64,000 nt of DNA from a virus, in IMG/VR virus record IMGVR_UViG_3300025141_000042, positions 36,292 through 100,291 of that record. One strand, given 5' to 3'. Below, one piece after another: positions 48,537 through 58,533 of the stretch. The notes below the pieces were generated by a model. The model was not told the origin of the DNA. It saw only the letters and a list, made by a program, of their open reading frames with translations, and did no database searches. Made by a program: the position numbers and the translations under genes. Numbering within the stretch: the stretch's first letter is position 1; each line of letters opens with the position of its first letter.

Positions 48537-51335
48537 TTAGTCATCAAAAGATGCGCCAGATCTGGTCACAATAAAGTCTAGAGCAATGAACTCAAGTGCT
48601 TTAGCTGGTTTCAGATAAATCTTGGCATACATAATGTTTCTGTCTACCAAATCAGGGGTTGTTGTCGTGTCATCAAGGACAACTCTATAGTCTGTCAATC
48701 CTAGTCGTGATTTAACACTTCCCAGGAAGGGATTGACTTGTCCTAGAAATCGATTCCAGGTTGATTGAACATTTTGGTCGAAGAGAAGTCTAGACGCAAT
48801 TCGAGAAATTTCTCGCTTAACGTAAATCAACATTCTTCGTACATTAATTCTGTCCAGTGCAGAACCAGTCACTTGTAATGTCTTCTGTCCGAAAATAACA
48901 ATACCTTCTGCTGGGAATTGAGCAATCGGATTAACATTTGCGGTATAGAGGTCGTCTCTATTCTCCGAGGTCAGTCGTTGGCGAACATTCGTCACAGGAA
49001 TCCCTGCGCTACCTTCTGACAAACCGCCGCGAGTGAAACCAGCAGGAGCAAACCAGAGTTCGCTCTTGGCCTCGCTAGATGCGAATGTTCCGAGTGCCAC
49101 AACACTAGGTGGTACCCATAGAGAACCGCCGGTTGTCACTGTATCATTCACCTGTACCCAGGGATAATACGAGCACCCATAACTATTGTTGATATTTCGT
49201 TGGTTTAATTGACTAATCGTATCGGAAACAGAACCAATGCGACCGGATGCACTTCCCGAGCTTTCCGTATCGGGTTGATACCCGCCGGGAATGTCAATGA
49301 CTGCTAGGGTGTCACCACGGCTCTGTGCGACTTCCAAAAGTTTGTTAGTAATGTTAACATTTGTAACTCCTGGGATTGACATAATATTACATTCAACAAC
49401 ATCCGGATCTGAAACTGCGTTAATTGCTCGCTCCAAAGAGGCATAAGCATAGTTGCTTGCCCCATCGCCGCCGCGAAGAAGTCGGTTTGCAAAAGGTTCT
49501 CGTTCGAGGATATTCAAACCCTCAAAACCGCCATTCATCATCGTAGTAAACTTGTTGAACCCAGCAGAAAGGACTGCTTCGTAATCCGATTGTGCGGTCA
49601 ACGAAGACCCGCTGGCGCGGTTGTCGCTGGCATAGTGCCCCACGGCGGTCGTGTTCGAACCAGAGACATCATCGAGGGAAAAGACCCAGGAATATTCTAG
49701 CGAACCAGTTGGGTTCAGGTTATCTAGGTTGCCGGGTTTACGGCGAACGTAGTCGGGGATATCTCGCTGGGGGTCACTGCTATTAGCAACATTCGTCACA
49801 ACACCGAAATAGGTATCCGTTTGGTTGGTCAGGGTAGCATCATTACTGTTTGTGCGCAGAGGAAGTTCTGGGAACTCGAAAGAGCAAGTAAGTGCTAGAC
49901 TACCAACGTCTGCGAAGTTACTTCCACCCAGAGAGTCTGGCGTGTCGTTCGTGACGTATGTCTCGGGGGGAGTGCTAGAACCGCTAGCGACTTGAAATGA
50001 TTTAAACCGGGTTGGACCATAAACGCCGAATGGTAGGAATTTTGGATCTGAGGCGCCGGCCTGGACCGAAGAGTCTAGGACAACTCTAACATACCTTGAT
50101 TGATTTACATAATCTCCGTATGTTTGATATCGTTTGTCTGTATCGTTCCACTCTCTGTAGGAATCGCCAATCCTTCGGGCAATAAAGTCAGGAGAGTTTG
50201 GATTCAGACTCACATCAGCAAAAGACTCGACGGGCGATACTCGCGCATCGGAGTCGTTAATATTCCTGATTTCTACGGTGAAAGTACCGTATGGTTTGTA
50301 TTCGTTCGGGGATGCCTTAATGTTGGAAATCGAAATTTTAAGATTCGATTGTGTCCACTCGCCACCTGAAAGTGCTTCAAGTTTAAAGAGTTTCTGCATG
50401 TTCGTGGGATTATACGATGCTGCTGCTCCAAGATCTTGAGAAAAGAACCATCCGGTGGATGCATTGCTAAGTTCCATGTCTTGGTGGTTTTGATGAGCAG
50501 TCGTAGTGCCAACAGTACCCTTGAGTCCAAGAATGATGCCCATCGAAGAACTGTTGGCATTAAGTTTGTCAGAGATGTTTCTGTCAAAAGTCTCGCCTAA
50601 GAAGTAGGTTCTCGCATTCCCGCCAGCAAAGTCGTTGACCAATGTTGGGTTCGTATTAAAGACGTTCCTAATATACAACTTATCATTATCGTTGAAGTTG
50701 AATACAACTTTGTCGGTTACGCTGCCAGCAGAGTTCTTAACCTGCGCAGTATATTGATGAGGGGTGCCAGAGGACAGGAAAAGACCTGCTGTGCCGCTAG
50801 TGGCAGTGGTATTGTCGGCCAAGTTGCCACTCAATTCTACAACACCTTCCGAGCAATAAAAAATTGCTGCCAAAGAACCAGTGCGGAGCGTTGTCAGGGC
50901 TGAACCTGATTCAACAAGGAAAAGACCAAACGCGCCGCCGGCGGCAGAAGAGGTACCTGGGGTGCCGGTGCCCGTTTGCCATCCTGCTTCGCCTTCCGAA
51001 GATGCGTTTGTGTCTTCGATACCCGCGAGTCGCACAATTGTTGCTGGACTTCGGTTTCGTAAGTATGCCTGTGCTGCGTAAGTGCCGTATGCTGGAGCAG
51101 AGACATTAGGTCCGCTGCGCCATACGTCGCTGGTACCAGCACCGAAAATTGGATTTCCAAAGGTTTCTACAAAATCAGAAAACGAGTTAACCTGGACCGG
51201 CATCATAGCCGGGCCCTTTTCCGTCCTAGTAATGATAACTGGACCTGCGTCTCTTGGGAGTGCTGGTAGTTGCGAGTTATCAATTTCGTCTACGAAGACT
51301 CCGGGGGATACAAATTTAAACTTTCTTGCCGCCAT
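48537..51335 (-). CDS. 18: Tail sheath protein (gp18-like), enlarged
   Basis: 932 residues, versus about 660 for T4 gp18. N-terminus FVSPGVFVDEIDNSQLPALP is a sheath start. The C-terminal 150 residues match sheath families (NPIAQFPAEGIVIFGQKTLQ, RMLIYVKREISRIASRLLF, YLKPAKALEFIALDFIVT). About residues 110-500 form an extra beta-rich, Ser/Gly/Asn-rich region, probably surface domains. Contracts to drive the tube through the envelope. Confidence 0.9.
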   Translation of the reverse strand: MAARKFKFVSPGVFVDEIDNSQLPALPRDAGPVIITRTEKGPAMMPVQVNSFSDFVETFGNPIFGAGTSDVWRSGPNVSAPAYGTYAAQAYLRNRSPATIVRLAGIEDTNASSEGEAGWQTGTGTPGTSSAAGGAFGLFLVESGSALTTLRTGSLAAIFYCSEGVVELSGNLADNTTATSGTAGLFLSSGTPHQYTAQVKNSAGSVTDKVVFNFNDNDKLYIRNVFNTNPTLVNDFAGGNARTYFLGETFDRNISDKLNANSSSMGIILGLKGTVGTTTAHQNHQDMELSNASTGWFFSQDLGAAASYNPTNMQKLFKLEALSGGEWTQSNLKISISNIKASPNEYKPYGTFTVEIRNINDSDARVSPVESFADVSLNPNSPDFIARRIGDSYREWNDTDKRYQTYGDYVNQSRYVRVVLDSSVQAGASDPKFLPFGVYGPTRFKSFQVASGSSTPPETYVTNDTPDSLGGSNFADVGSLALTCSFEFPELPLRTNSNDATLTNQTDTYFGVVTNVANSSDPQRDIPDYVRRKPGNLDNLNPTGSLEYSWVFSLDDVSGSNTTAVGHYASDNRASGSSLTAQSDYEAVLSAGFNKFTTMMNGGFEGLNILEREPFANRLLRGGDGASNYAYASLERAINAVSDPDVVECNIMSIPGVTNVNITNKLLEVAQSRGDTLAVIDIPGGYQPDTESSGSASGRIGSVSDTISQLNQRNINNSYGCSYYPWVQVNDTVTTGGSLWVPPSVVALGTFASSEAKSELWFAPAGFTRGGLSEGSAGIPVTNVRQRLTSENRDDLYTANVNPIAQFPAEGIVIFGQKTLQVTGSALDRINVRRMLIYVKREISRIASRLLFDQNVQSTWNRFLGQVNPFLGSVKSRLGLTDYRVVLDDTTTTPDLVDRNIMYAKIYLKPAKALEFIALDFIVTRSGASFDD

Positions 51336-51414
51336 GGTTTCTTGTTCTCCTCTCTATGCGATTATAAATTATAAAAAAATACGTCTGAGCACTTCCTGGT
51401 GCTTCTTTTCCTAA

Positions 51415-51424
51415 TCTAAATAGT
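51415..51424 (-). promoter_or_regulatory. ACTATTTAGA element before tail sheath gene
   Basis: Coding strand AAACTATTTAGATTAGG, 80 bases before the ATG. A small hairpin (AGCAC / GTGCT) lies between element and gene; it has no immediate T-run and would sit in the leader. Confidence 0.5.
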
Positions 51425-51449
51425 TTTTAAAATTTCTAAATGCTATTTT

Positions 51450-52292
51450 TTATTCTCGGTACTTGCCCCAATTGTCTGGGTGTGTCGGGTCATCCTGCAT
51501 GACGACTCTCTCGCGAGGTTGCTTGAACTTGACCGCGTTTTCTCTTTCGACGATTCGCGGCTTCTCTTGGTTATTACCAGAGCCAATAAGTTTCCCCAAT
51601 ACCTTCAGTTCAACTGATGTCTGGTATATCCTTTCCTCTATGTCCAAGTTTGATGTATTGTTTTCTTGGTTGTAAGATGGTTCCATGAATGCCTCGTAAC
51701 GGTGACCATCTTGCTTCAGAATGAAACTGTTAATTCCGCCGGTGGCGACCATGAATGGTTGACTCATTTCATTTACCTGTTGCTGATATTCTCCCCTCAG
51801 CATAATCTTATACATCGTCTTGATATATGTTGGCATTGGGATTGATTTATGGGTATAAACAATTTTCTCGTTTTTCGGTTCCACTTTGAAATTTATCTGG
51901 CCGTAGGTGCGCTTTGCATCTGCATTCTGGAAATTCTTTGTCTTATCTTGGTTCACGACTTTTGTGAGGGGGATGGAACCGCCCCTATAATCGCTATTCG
52001 GGAAAATGTTTGCTTGCAAGGCACCCTTGAAAGAGAGGTCTTTTTCGACAGCTGTCCTCTCGACAGTAATAATGGGAAAAATTAGAGCACGTGCTTTGTC
52101 GCGAAGTGCCTTGTTTGATTTGGATTGGTGCGCACGTTCGGCACTGACCCAGATAACGGGCACTTTTACCCATCCGCGATTTGTGTTCGAGAATATGTTA
52201 ATTTCCTCATTTACCCAGTTATAGACGGCTGTATCGATAGTCTCCAGATTAGATGGTTCTATTATAGTAACTTTCTCTTTCTTTTCAGACAT
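51450..52292 (-). CDS. 15: gp15-like tail completion or sheath terminator protein
   Basis: 280 residues (T4 gp15 has 272). VKVPVIWVSAERAHQSKSNK and LIFPIITVERTAVEKD open the protein; YIKTMYKIMLRGEYQQQVNE and GGINSFILKQDGHRYEAFME follow, with LKVLGKLIGSGNNQEKP near the end. This order is the one I know from gp15-type tail terminators of T4-like phages. Directly precedes the sheath gene. Family call by eye. Confidence 0.65.
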   Translation of the reverse strand: MSEKKEKVTIIEPSNLETIDTAVYNWVNEEINIFSNTNRGWVKVPVIWVSAERAHQSKSNKALRDKARALIFPIITVERTAVEKDLSFKGALQANIFPNSDYRGGSIPLTKVVNQDKTKNFQNADAKRTYGQINFKVEPKNEKIVYTHKSIPMPTYIKTMYKIMLRGEYQQQVNEMSQPFMVATGGINSFILKQDGHRYEAFMEPSYNQENNTSNLDIEERIYQTSVELKVLGKLIGSGNNQEKPRIVERENAVKFKQPRERVVMQDDPTHPDNWGKYRE

Positions 52293-52309
52293 GCCTCAAC
52301 TCCGCTCTA

Positions 52310-54376
52310 TCAGGTTTGGAAATAAAATGGTGATGGATGCCACACTCCATTTTCATTAAAATAAAATTTGTTATTTTGGGCGAAGGTGCCACTGAGGGCC
52401 GGTGTGCTGCCAGAAATAATATATACAGCATATCCGTTATAGGAACCGCTGTTGTCGTGGAGTTCTTGTGCTATCGAATCAATGGCGCCCAGGGATGAAC
52501 TGACCTCTTGAACTCTCGGAAATCCCAAGAACCCCCTAAGATAGTTTGTGCCGCCGGAGGAAGTGAGATTCAAGTGACCGGACTTAATTGTCAGAGATCC
52601 TGTGATGCTGGCATTGCCAGTGTGCGAACCATCCCATTCTGCCGTCACGCCGGTAATGCCGGATCCGTCTCCGTAGAAGTTGGATGCGCTTACGATTGAA
52701 CCAGTTATATTCGTTGACTGAACGAGAGTGCCTGTTAGATCGCCGGTTATGTCCCCAATTACATCACCTAGGACACTCCCAGTCACACTAGTTGCCTCGA
52801 CACTCGAACCAGAAACAACCTGGGTCACATAGAGCGAACCGGTGATGTTTGCATTGCCAACGTGAGATCCGTCCCATTCTGCCGTCACTCCGGTGATGCC
52901 GGATCCGTCTCCGTAGAAGTTGGATGCACTTACGATTGAACCTGTAACATTTGTTGCCTGGACTAATGTACCAGTTACATCGCCAGTTACATCGCCAAGG
53001 ACGCTGCCTGTTAGATCACCAGTTACGTCGCCGGTTATGTTGCCAAGGACGCTGCCTGTTAGATCACCAGTTACATCGCCGGTTACATCGCCGGTTACGT
53101 CGCCAAGGACGCTGCCTGTTATAGTTGTTGCCTCGATACTTGAACCAGAGACAACTTGAGTCACATAGAGCGAACCGGTGATGGATGCATTGCCAACGTG
53201 AGATCCATCCCACTCTGCCGTCACGCCGGTGATGCCAGATCCGTCTCCGTAGAAATTAGATGCGCTTACGATTGAACCGGTTATGTTTGTTGCCTGCACT
53301 AGTGTGCCTGTTAGATCGCCGGTTACATCGCCGGTTACATCGCCGGTTACGTCGCCAAGGACGCTGCCTGTTAGATCGCCAGTTACATCGCCGGTTACGT
53401 TGCCAAGAACACTTCCAGTCACACTAGCTGCTTCAACGCTCGAACCAGAGACAACTTGAGTCACATAGAGCGAACCGGTGATGGATGCATTGCCAACGTG
53501 AGATCCATCCCACTCTGCCGTCACGCCGGTGATGTTAGAACCATCTCCATAAAAGTTGGATGCGCTCACAATTGAACCGGTTATGTTTGTTGCTTCAACA
53601 TTTGAACCAGTTATTGTTGAACCGGAAATTGTCTGGGTCACATAGAGCGAACCGGTGATGTTTGCATTGCCAACATGAGATCCATCCCATTCGGCCGTCA
53701 CGCCGGTGATGTTAGAACCATCTCCATAAAAGTTGGATGCGCTTACCACCGAACCCGTGATGGTTGCTGCTTCGATGCTCGAACCAGTTATTGTTGAACC
53801 GGAAATTGTCTGGGTCACATAAAAAGAACCGGTTATGCTAGCACTGCCATCGCGGGAGCCGTCCCACTCTGCGGAAATAATGCCTGAGTCGCCAACACTT
53901 TGCGATAGCACAACGCCGATATATTGGTATGCCGTTACCTTAAACGGAGTGCTATACCCCTGTGCTGTGACCTGAGATGAGTCGCCGATGTTCAAGATGC
54001 CTGTCTGATAATCAAAAAGCCAGTCTATGTCATCAGTCTTGTAGATTCTTGTGTCATCATCGTCGTAGAGTTCGACTTCATAATCTGAACCGTATTTGTC
54101 GCTTATGAAGTTCCTCTGTGTGACACCGCCGGAAACAAAAGTGTAACAGTCCGTTGGGTAAGTTGCATCCGCAGTGAGAGAGAAACTAGTATAAAGTTTA
54201 GCAAGACCATCGGTGACTGCCTGGGACGGATCGGAGTCCACAGTCTGTGTCCAAACCTCCCTAGCATGCATGTTGATGGTGTCAGTCCCGATCTCTTGAT
54301 AAAACTTTCGCGAAGGAGAAGTGAACTCCTTGTTAATCAGGGCTTTAAAATTCTTATCTTCTTTGTCTAGTGCCAT
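52310..54376 (-). CDS. Repetitive tail or neck fibre protein with NKxYFxENG tip module
   Basis: 688 residues. N-terminal about 110 residues are a unique domain (ALINKEFTSPSRKFYQEIGT). Residues about 170-600 are Thr/Gly/Val/Asp repeats: ASNFYGDGSNITGVTAEWDG and GDVTGDVTGDLTG, typical of beta-helical fibre shafts. The C-terminal about 55 residues end NKFYFNENGVWHPSPF, a module shared with 56242-57054 and 62110-64000. No chaperone cleavage motif seen. Receptor binding is inferred. Confidence 0.7.
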   Translation of the reverse strand: MALDKEDKNFKALINKEFTSPSRKFYQEIGTDTINMHAREVWTQTVDSDPSQAVTDGLAKLYTSFSLTADATYPTDCYTFVSGGVTQRNFISDKYGSDYEVELYDDDDTRIYKTDDIDWLFDYQTGILNIGDSSQVTAQGYSTPFKVTAYQYIGVVLSQSVGDSGIISAEWDGSRDGSASITGSFYVTQTISGSTITGSSIEAATITGSVVSASNFYGDGSNITGVTAEWDGSHVGNANITGSLYVTQTISGSTITGSNVEATNITGSIVSASNFYGDGSNITGVTAEWDGSHVGNASITGSLYVTQVVSGSSVEAASVTGSVLGNVTGDVTGDLTGSVLGDVTGDVTGDVTGDLTGTLVQATNITGSIVSASNFYGDGSGITGVTAEWDGSHVGNASITGSLYVTQVVSGSSIEATTITGSVLGDVTGDVTGDVTGDLTGSVLGNITGDVTGDLTGSVLGDVTGDVTGTLVQATNVTGSIVSASNFYGDGSGITGVTAEWDGSHVGNANITGSLYVTQVVSGSSVEATSVTGSVLGDVIGDITGDLTGTLVQSTNITGSIVSASNFYGDGSGITGVTAEWDGSHTGNASITGSLTIKSGHLNLTSSGGTNYLRGFLGFPRVQEVSSSLGAIDSIAQELHDNSGSYNGYAVYIISGSTPALSGTFAQNNKFYFNENGVWHPSPFYFQT
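52590..53850 (-). repeat. Imperfect repeats encoding fibre shaft
   Basis: About five to six units containing ASNFYGDGSxITGV and SGSxVEA with variable numbers of GDVTGD hexapeptide-like copies between them. Units differ mainly at the number of short copies, suggesting expansion and contraction. Confidence 0.85.
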
Positions 54377-54396
54377 TCCTCATGTTTCCTCATCTA

Positions 54397-56235
54397 TTAA
54401 GTTGAAAATGTTGTAGTTACTTGACTGAGAGAGTCTCCACTGGTAGTGTTTCTGAATCTCACCCACAAAACAATGTGCTCGGAGGCAGTATTTATGCCGG
54501 CAGGCAATGCCCATGTGTAAGTGTCGGACGATACATTCTCCTGTACACCAATGAAAGTTCCGCTATCGTTACCCACTTCGCGACCTAGATCGTAGATGGT
54601 AGATGCCGACTCTGTTCCAGTGACGTCTGATGCCAAAATAATTGCAACTTGAAGTTTGCCTGTGCTATCCCACTGACTGATTCCGCCGGAAAACCCATTC
54701 TTGCTGAGAACAACGGTACCGAGTTGGCGATTAGTAGTTCCTGGGTTGCACTCGCGGAAATAGTTTGAATATGTAGTGGAGGCAGAGGTGGAACCGGAAT
54801 CGTGACTTGCATAGTCGCCAAACTTGCCGGCAATTAACCTGCCATTTTGGACTTGTAATTCACCGTCGCTCAATGCTGAACCGGAAGCGAATACTGAACC
54901 GGATGATTCTAAATCTGTCATACGCTGTGCTTCGTCGAGAAAATACTCAATTTGACTATTGCTATCTTGACCCGATTGTGCCGATGCATAGGAGTTTATT
55001 CTCTTGTCGCCTAAAGTGACCCCAGATGTTACAGCAGACTTATTTGGTTTACTTAGGGATACGGTTGCGGATGCTAGCGATTGTGCGGAACTCTCGTTCG
55101 GACTCACGCTTACCTCCAGATCCCCTTCAAGGGACGCTGAGAGCGTATCTGTGTGAGATGGGTTAGTTCTGTTAACCGTAGCTGTGTTTGTATACAAGGA
55201 AGTAACAGATGCCTGGTTGCCTGTCGTGTACACCGGGTTGTAAAGATCTTCTGCATCAAAATCGATCTGGAATGTTGCCTCTTTGTAGTGTGAAATCCCA
55301 CTCAAATAACTGTATGTAACAGATGACGATTGCAGTAGCGATGGAGCAACGAGAAAACTAGGTGATGGGAAAGCAGTATTGTCGCCGGCATAGAAGAGTT
55401 GGTATTCGCCCGTCTCGCCGGCACCGTCTGTGGCATTTATTTTGTAGCGAACAGAACCGGTCTGTGAAATTGTATCCGATATTCTTGCATTTGCTTTTGC
55501 CCAGAATGTATTGTATTCGTCCAGATCGTTCAGGTTGATAATCCCTGTAGTTCCAGTACCATCAACGTATGCCCTAGAACTGGCGGCAGTGATGTCGTCA
55601 GAACCGTAAGCACGGGAACCGGTCACACTCCCTTCGAGGGTGCCGCCATCTAGATCGCTCTTCTTGCCGGCACGGAACCGCGTACTAGTGTCTGCGGTTG
55701 CTAGCGTCACGGTTGTGGCAGCGGTGATGGCCTCGGTATCGTGGGCAGAAGCAGAAACATACCATAGGTTGCTCTCCAAACCGGCGGCAATCTTTGCGGT
55801 AAAGGTCGAGGGACTGGTTTTTGTTAAGGTCGTGGAAGTAAGTAGACCTGCTTTTGCTGGTGCTAAGTCTAGAAATGCTTCGCTGATATCGTCGATTGCG
55901 TCAGAGATCAGGGTGCCAGAAGTAAAGGTATCAAAAAAACCATCTGCGTATGAAGCATCTGTCGGAGTACCAATCCCTATTTCATCGCCAGTCTGCGAAA
56001 TATCGCCTGGGGCCCAGTTGCTGCCGTCATATTTCAAGACCTGATCTGACGAAGGGGAATCCGTGCTGGAACTTACGTCTGCCATAGCTGAGAGGCCCGA
56101 TGTGGCAAACTCCACATTGCCAGACATTTGCACCAGCGCGCTGCCTGAACCTATTGTGGCGGTACCGTCATCAACAAATTCATGAACTACCTCGGTGCCA
56201 CTGCCTGAAAATACTGCTATACCTCTTCCTGTCAT
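54397..56235 (-). CDS. Large fibre or fibritin-like protein, 612 aa
   Basis: MTGRGIAVFSGSGTEVVHEF, Ser/Thr/Gly-rich throughout with VQMSGNVEFATSGLSA near the start and a beta-rich end (YTWALPAGINTASEHIVLWV). GAGGAG before ATG. Lacks the shared tip module. Position between gp14-like and 688-aa proteins suggests a whisker or fibre attached near the neck. Confidence 0.6.
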   Translation of the reverse strand: MTGRGIAVFSGSGTEVVHEFVDDGTATIGSGSALVQMSGNVEFATSGLSAMADVSSSTDSPSSDQVLKYDGSNWAPGDISQTGDEIGIGTPTDASYADGFFDTFTSGTLISDAIDDISEAFLDLAPAKAGLLTSTTLTKTSPSTFTAKIAAGLESNLWYVSASAHDTEAITAATTVTLATADTSTRFRAGKKSDLDGGTLEGSVTGSRAYGSDDITAASSRAYVDGTGTTGIINLNDLDEYNTFWAKANARISDTISQTGSVRYKINATDGAGETGEYQLFYAGDNTAFPSPSFLVAPSLLQSSSVTYSYLSGISHYKEATFQIDFDAEDLYNPVYTTGNQASVTSLYTNTATVNRTNPSHTDTLSASLEGDLEVSVSPNESSAQSLASATVSLSKPNKSAVTSGVTLGDKRINSYASAQSGQDSNSQIEYFLDEAQRMTDLESSGSVFASGSALSDGELQVQNGRLIAGKFGDYASHDSGSTSASTTYSNYFRECNPGTTNRQLGTVVLSKNGFSGGISQWDSTGKLQVAIILASDVTGTESASTIYDLGREVGNDSGTFIGVQENVSSDTYTWALPAGINTASEHIVLWVRFRNTTSGDSLSQVTTTFST

Positions 56236-56241
56236 TGTTGT

Positions 56242-57054
56242 TTAGCTCCTCTTGTAGAATGGACTTGGATACCATACTCCGTTTTCGCAAAAATACCATT
56301 TGTTGGCGATCTTAAATTCGCCAACAGGGGTGGCACCCGTCTCTGTTAAGTAGAATTGATATCCGTTATAATCCCCTGCGTTATCGGCAAAAGTTTCTAG
56401 GGTGCTGTGGTCTAATGAACTCGGATCGAGACCAGACAAAGTTGGTACACAATAGTTGCAGGAACTTGTTGGTAAAGAACCGGATCCGGATCCTGAAATG
56501 ATATTATTAATGTACACTTCTTGAGCAATCTGATATTTTTCTATAGAAACGGTTGGCAATGCCGTCTGTTCGAAAACACCATCGCGAGCACGGATGCATT
56601 TTGCGGCAATCTCCATCTTGTGACTAGTTTGCCCGAACAGTTCTCTGGGTTGGCCAAGGGAAACTATTTCGTAAAATAAATTGCCGTATAATACAAAGTC
56701 TCCCTCTTGGACTTGTACATTCTGATCTTCTGTTAATCTTCTTTTGTGAAAGTTGACAGTAATACTTGATTTTCGATCAATTCCGTAACCATCTGTATTC
56801 GTGGTCTCGGCGCCTTCCCATGTTATTAGGGCATTTATCCTAATGGGGGGGAGAAAACTTTTATTTATTGCCTCGCCATACAGATGGTGATAGTTCGTAT
56901 GCTCAATGCTTACGGGATAATAGAAGATCCCTTGCCCGATGACGCGCTCAATGAGTTCATCGTTGACTTGTTTTACAAGATCTCGTTCTTTTTCCCCCAA
57001 GAACATCGGAGGAGGAGGATTAGCCGGTTGCTTCCAAGTGATATCGTCTGCCAT
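56242..57054 (-). CDS. 14: gp14-like neck protein with C-terminal tip module
   Basis: 270 residues, AGGAG 12 bases upstream. LVKQVNDELIERVIGQGIFY, YGEAINKSFLPPIRINALIT and DGYGIDRKSSITVNFHKRRL are the head-completion gp14 pattern. NVQVQEGDFVLYGNLFYEIV follows. The last about 60 residues, ending NKWYFCENGVWYPSPFY, are the same module as at the end of two fibre proteins, unusual for a neck protein. Confidence 0.7.
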   Translation of the reverse strand: MADDITWKQPANPPPPMFLGEKERDLVKQVNDELIERVIGQGIFYYPVSIEHTNYHHLYGEAINKSFLPPIRINALITWEGAETTNTDGYGIDRKSSITVNFHKRRLTEDQNVQVQEGDFVLYGNLFYEIVSLGQPRELFGQTSHKMEIAAKCIRARDGVFEQTALPTVSIEKYQIAQEVYINNIISGSGSGSLPTSSCNYCVPTLSGLDPSSLDHSTLETFADNAGDYNGYQFYLTETGATPVGEFKIANKWYFCENGVWYPSPFYKRS

Positions 57055-57069
57055 CAGTCACAGTGTCTC

Positions 57070-58335
57070 CTATCCGGTAAAAATCGTCATTGGAATTTTT
57101 GCTTGTAAATTTTGGGTAGATTCCATAACCTGGGCATCAGTCTCAACCAACTTATCATAGGTCAATTCATCGAGGATAGTCTTGAGTTCATCTCGCAAAG
57201 CACTTTGTTCTTCTTTTGCTTGCGTTAAGAGGGAGTCACCGTTGAGAGTTACGGAATCTCCTGGGATTGGTATGGTCGCGAATTTGTTTCTTACAAGACC
57301 TAGAGTTTCCTTACTCAGCGCAAGGGCAAACCTTCGGATCCACTGTTTACCTATCGAGTTAATATTCCCATAGGGAATGTTTGCGAACGGCAAAGTGTTC
57401 ATGTTGTTGATGCCAGTGACACCAGTATCTTTTCCTGGTGTGCTTAAGATCGTATCGGTATCGACTGTAAACTCAAACCAGATCTTCGTTACCCAGGAGG
57501 TATCTGGAGTGGGGTATAATCTTACCTTGTTGTTTCTAATCTCGTAAGAATAGTGAGAGGTTCTCGTATATAGGGCATCTTCATATGCCATCGATTGGAG
57601 TTTGTTTTGCCAGGTTGGGATAACCTGGAATGTGCTGGAGTCAGAATACTGACCATAAGTGGAAAGGTTTCCGATAGTATTGATACCACCATAATAACCG
57701 TAAAATCTCCACATTGCACGAGGCGATTTATAATATACTTTCTCAATTCTCACTTTCTTTGTTGAATCAATGCCGGCATATGGCACTCCGCCGTTGGCCG
57801 CGCTGGAAGAGATGATACTTTGGAGATCGTAGTCTTGGACGCTGCTCGTTATGTTGATCGATGCAGAGTAGAACGTCTTGTTTCCACCCACCTGGGCGCG
57901 CTCAGATGCCGCACTAGCGAATGTGCTAGCATACCCCAAGTCGTAGGTGGGATATCTTAATTCTGCCCCTGTGCCGCTTAGGTTCGTCTTCAGGACTCCA
58001 CTTTCAAGTTCTCCATCGTTATCAAATGTTCCCGTCGTCTGTCCGAGAAGATTTGACATCACATTCTTTCCCTGGTGGAGGTTGATAATATAGGAGTATT
58101 CTAAGACTGCTTCTTCGTAGGCAGCATAGACGTTGTTTGCCGTTATTTCTATGTCGAGGACATCGCCACCTAATTTTCTGTAGGTATAGGAAACCTGATC
58201 TGCGGCGCCGGATACGAATGCCGAACCTGAATAAATCCCAAATGGCAAAGAACCTGTAACATCTCCGGCGGTGCCAGTTGCTGGCAGCACAATCGCACTA
58301 GTAGTTGAAGATGGATTCAGAGTAGGTACTGACAC
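57070..58335 (-). CDS. 13: gp13-like neck / head-tail connector protein
   Basis: 421 residues from GTG at 58335, which follows GGAGGGAAAAAA; the longer upstream reading overlaps the late element. LEYSYIINLHQGKNVMSNLL, then near the C-terminus NINSIGKQWIRRFALALSKE and VRNKFATIPIPGDSVTLNGD match gp13-type neck proteins. Ends with a helix (EEQSALRDELKTILDELTYD). Forms part of the head-tail junction. The N-terminal 60 residues are Ser/Thr/Gly-rich and lack similarity. Confidence 0.7.
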   Translation of the reverse strand: MSVPTLNPSSTTSAIVLPATGTAGDVTGSLPFGIYSGSAFVSGAADQVSYTYRKLGGDVLDIEITANNVYAAYEEAVLEYSYIINLHQGKNVMSNLLGQTTGTFDNDGELESGVLKTNLSGTGAELRYPTYDLGYASTFASAASERAQVGGNKTFYSASINITSSVQDYDLQSIISSSAANGGVPYAGIDSTKKVRIEKVYYKSPRAMWRFYGYYGGINTIGNLSTYGQYSDSSTFQVIPTWQNKLQSMAYEDALYTRTSHYSYEIRNNKVRLYPTPDTSWVTKIWFEFTVDTDTILSTPGKDTGVTGINNMNTLPFANIPYGNINSIGKQWIRRFALALSKETLGLVRNKFATIPIPGDSVTLNGDSLLTQAKEEQSALRDELKTILDELTYDKLVETDAQVMESTQNLQAKIPMTIFTG

Positions 58336-58362
58336 TTTTTTCCCTCCATGGATTACTGCATT

Positions 58363-58372
58363 TATAAGTAGT
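58363..58372 (-). promoter_or_regulatory. ACTACTTATA element before gp13-like gene
   Basis: Coding strand AAACTACTTATAAATGC, 27 bases before the GTG. Follows directly after the terminator 58389-58407. The reverse-complement also contains a T4-like TATAAATG by symmetry. Confidence 0.55.
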
Positions 58373-58388
58373 TTGAAGACATAAGAAA

Positions 58389-58407
58389 AGAGCCCTGGGC
58401 GGACTCT
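58389..58407 (-). terminator. Terminator after tRNA-Asn
   Basis: Stem AGAGTCC / GGGCTCT (one G-U), five-base loop, followed by TTTTCTTATG. Confidence 0.85.
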
Positions 58408-58426
58408 TATCTTAAAAGGCAACTTT

Positions 58427-58502
58427 TGGCTCCGCAGGATAGGCTCGAACTACCGACGAGGTGGTTAACAGCCACCCGCTCTACCAACTGAGCTACTGCG
58501 GA
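58427..58502 (-). tRNA. tRNA-Asn (anticodon GTT) with encoded CCA
   Basis: 76 bases. Acceptor TCCGCAG / CTGCGGA is fully paired, discriminator G, then genomic CCA. Anticodon loop CTGTTAA in a five-pair GGTGG / CCACC stem gives GTT. D-arm (GCTC...GAGC) and T-arm (GGTAG / CTATC around TTCGAGC) are normal. It lies between two terminators, only 11 bases downstream of the first. Confidence 0.95.
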
Positions 58503-58513
58503 TCAAAAGAAAA

Positions 58514-58533
58514 GAGTCCCCCGAAGGAGACTC
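58514..58533 (-). terminator. Terminator after major capsid gene (UUCG loop)
   Basis: Eight-pair stem GAGTCTCC / GGGGACTC (one G-U), TTCG tetraloop, then TTTTCTTTTG on the minus strand. Strong end of the capsid unit. Confidence 0.9.

Noticed and set aside
51390-51405. Hairpin AGCAC/GTGCT before the sheath gene as a terminator
   Set aside because: Only five pairs, and on the minus strand the T-run comes after an eight-base gap; it lies after the late element and is more likely in the leader.
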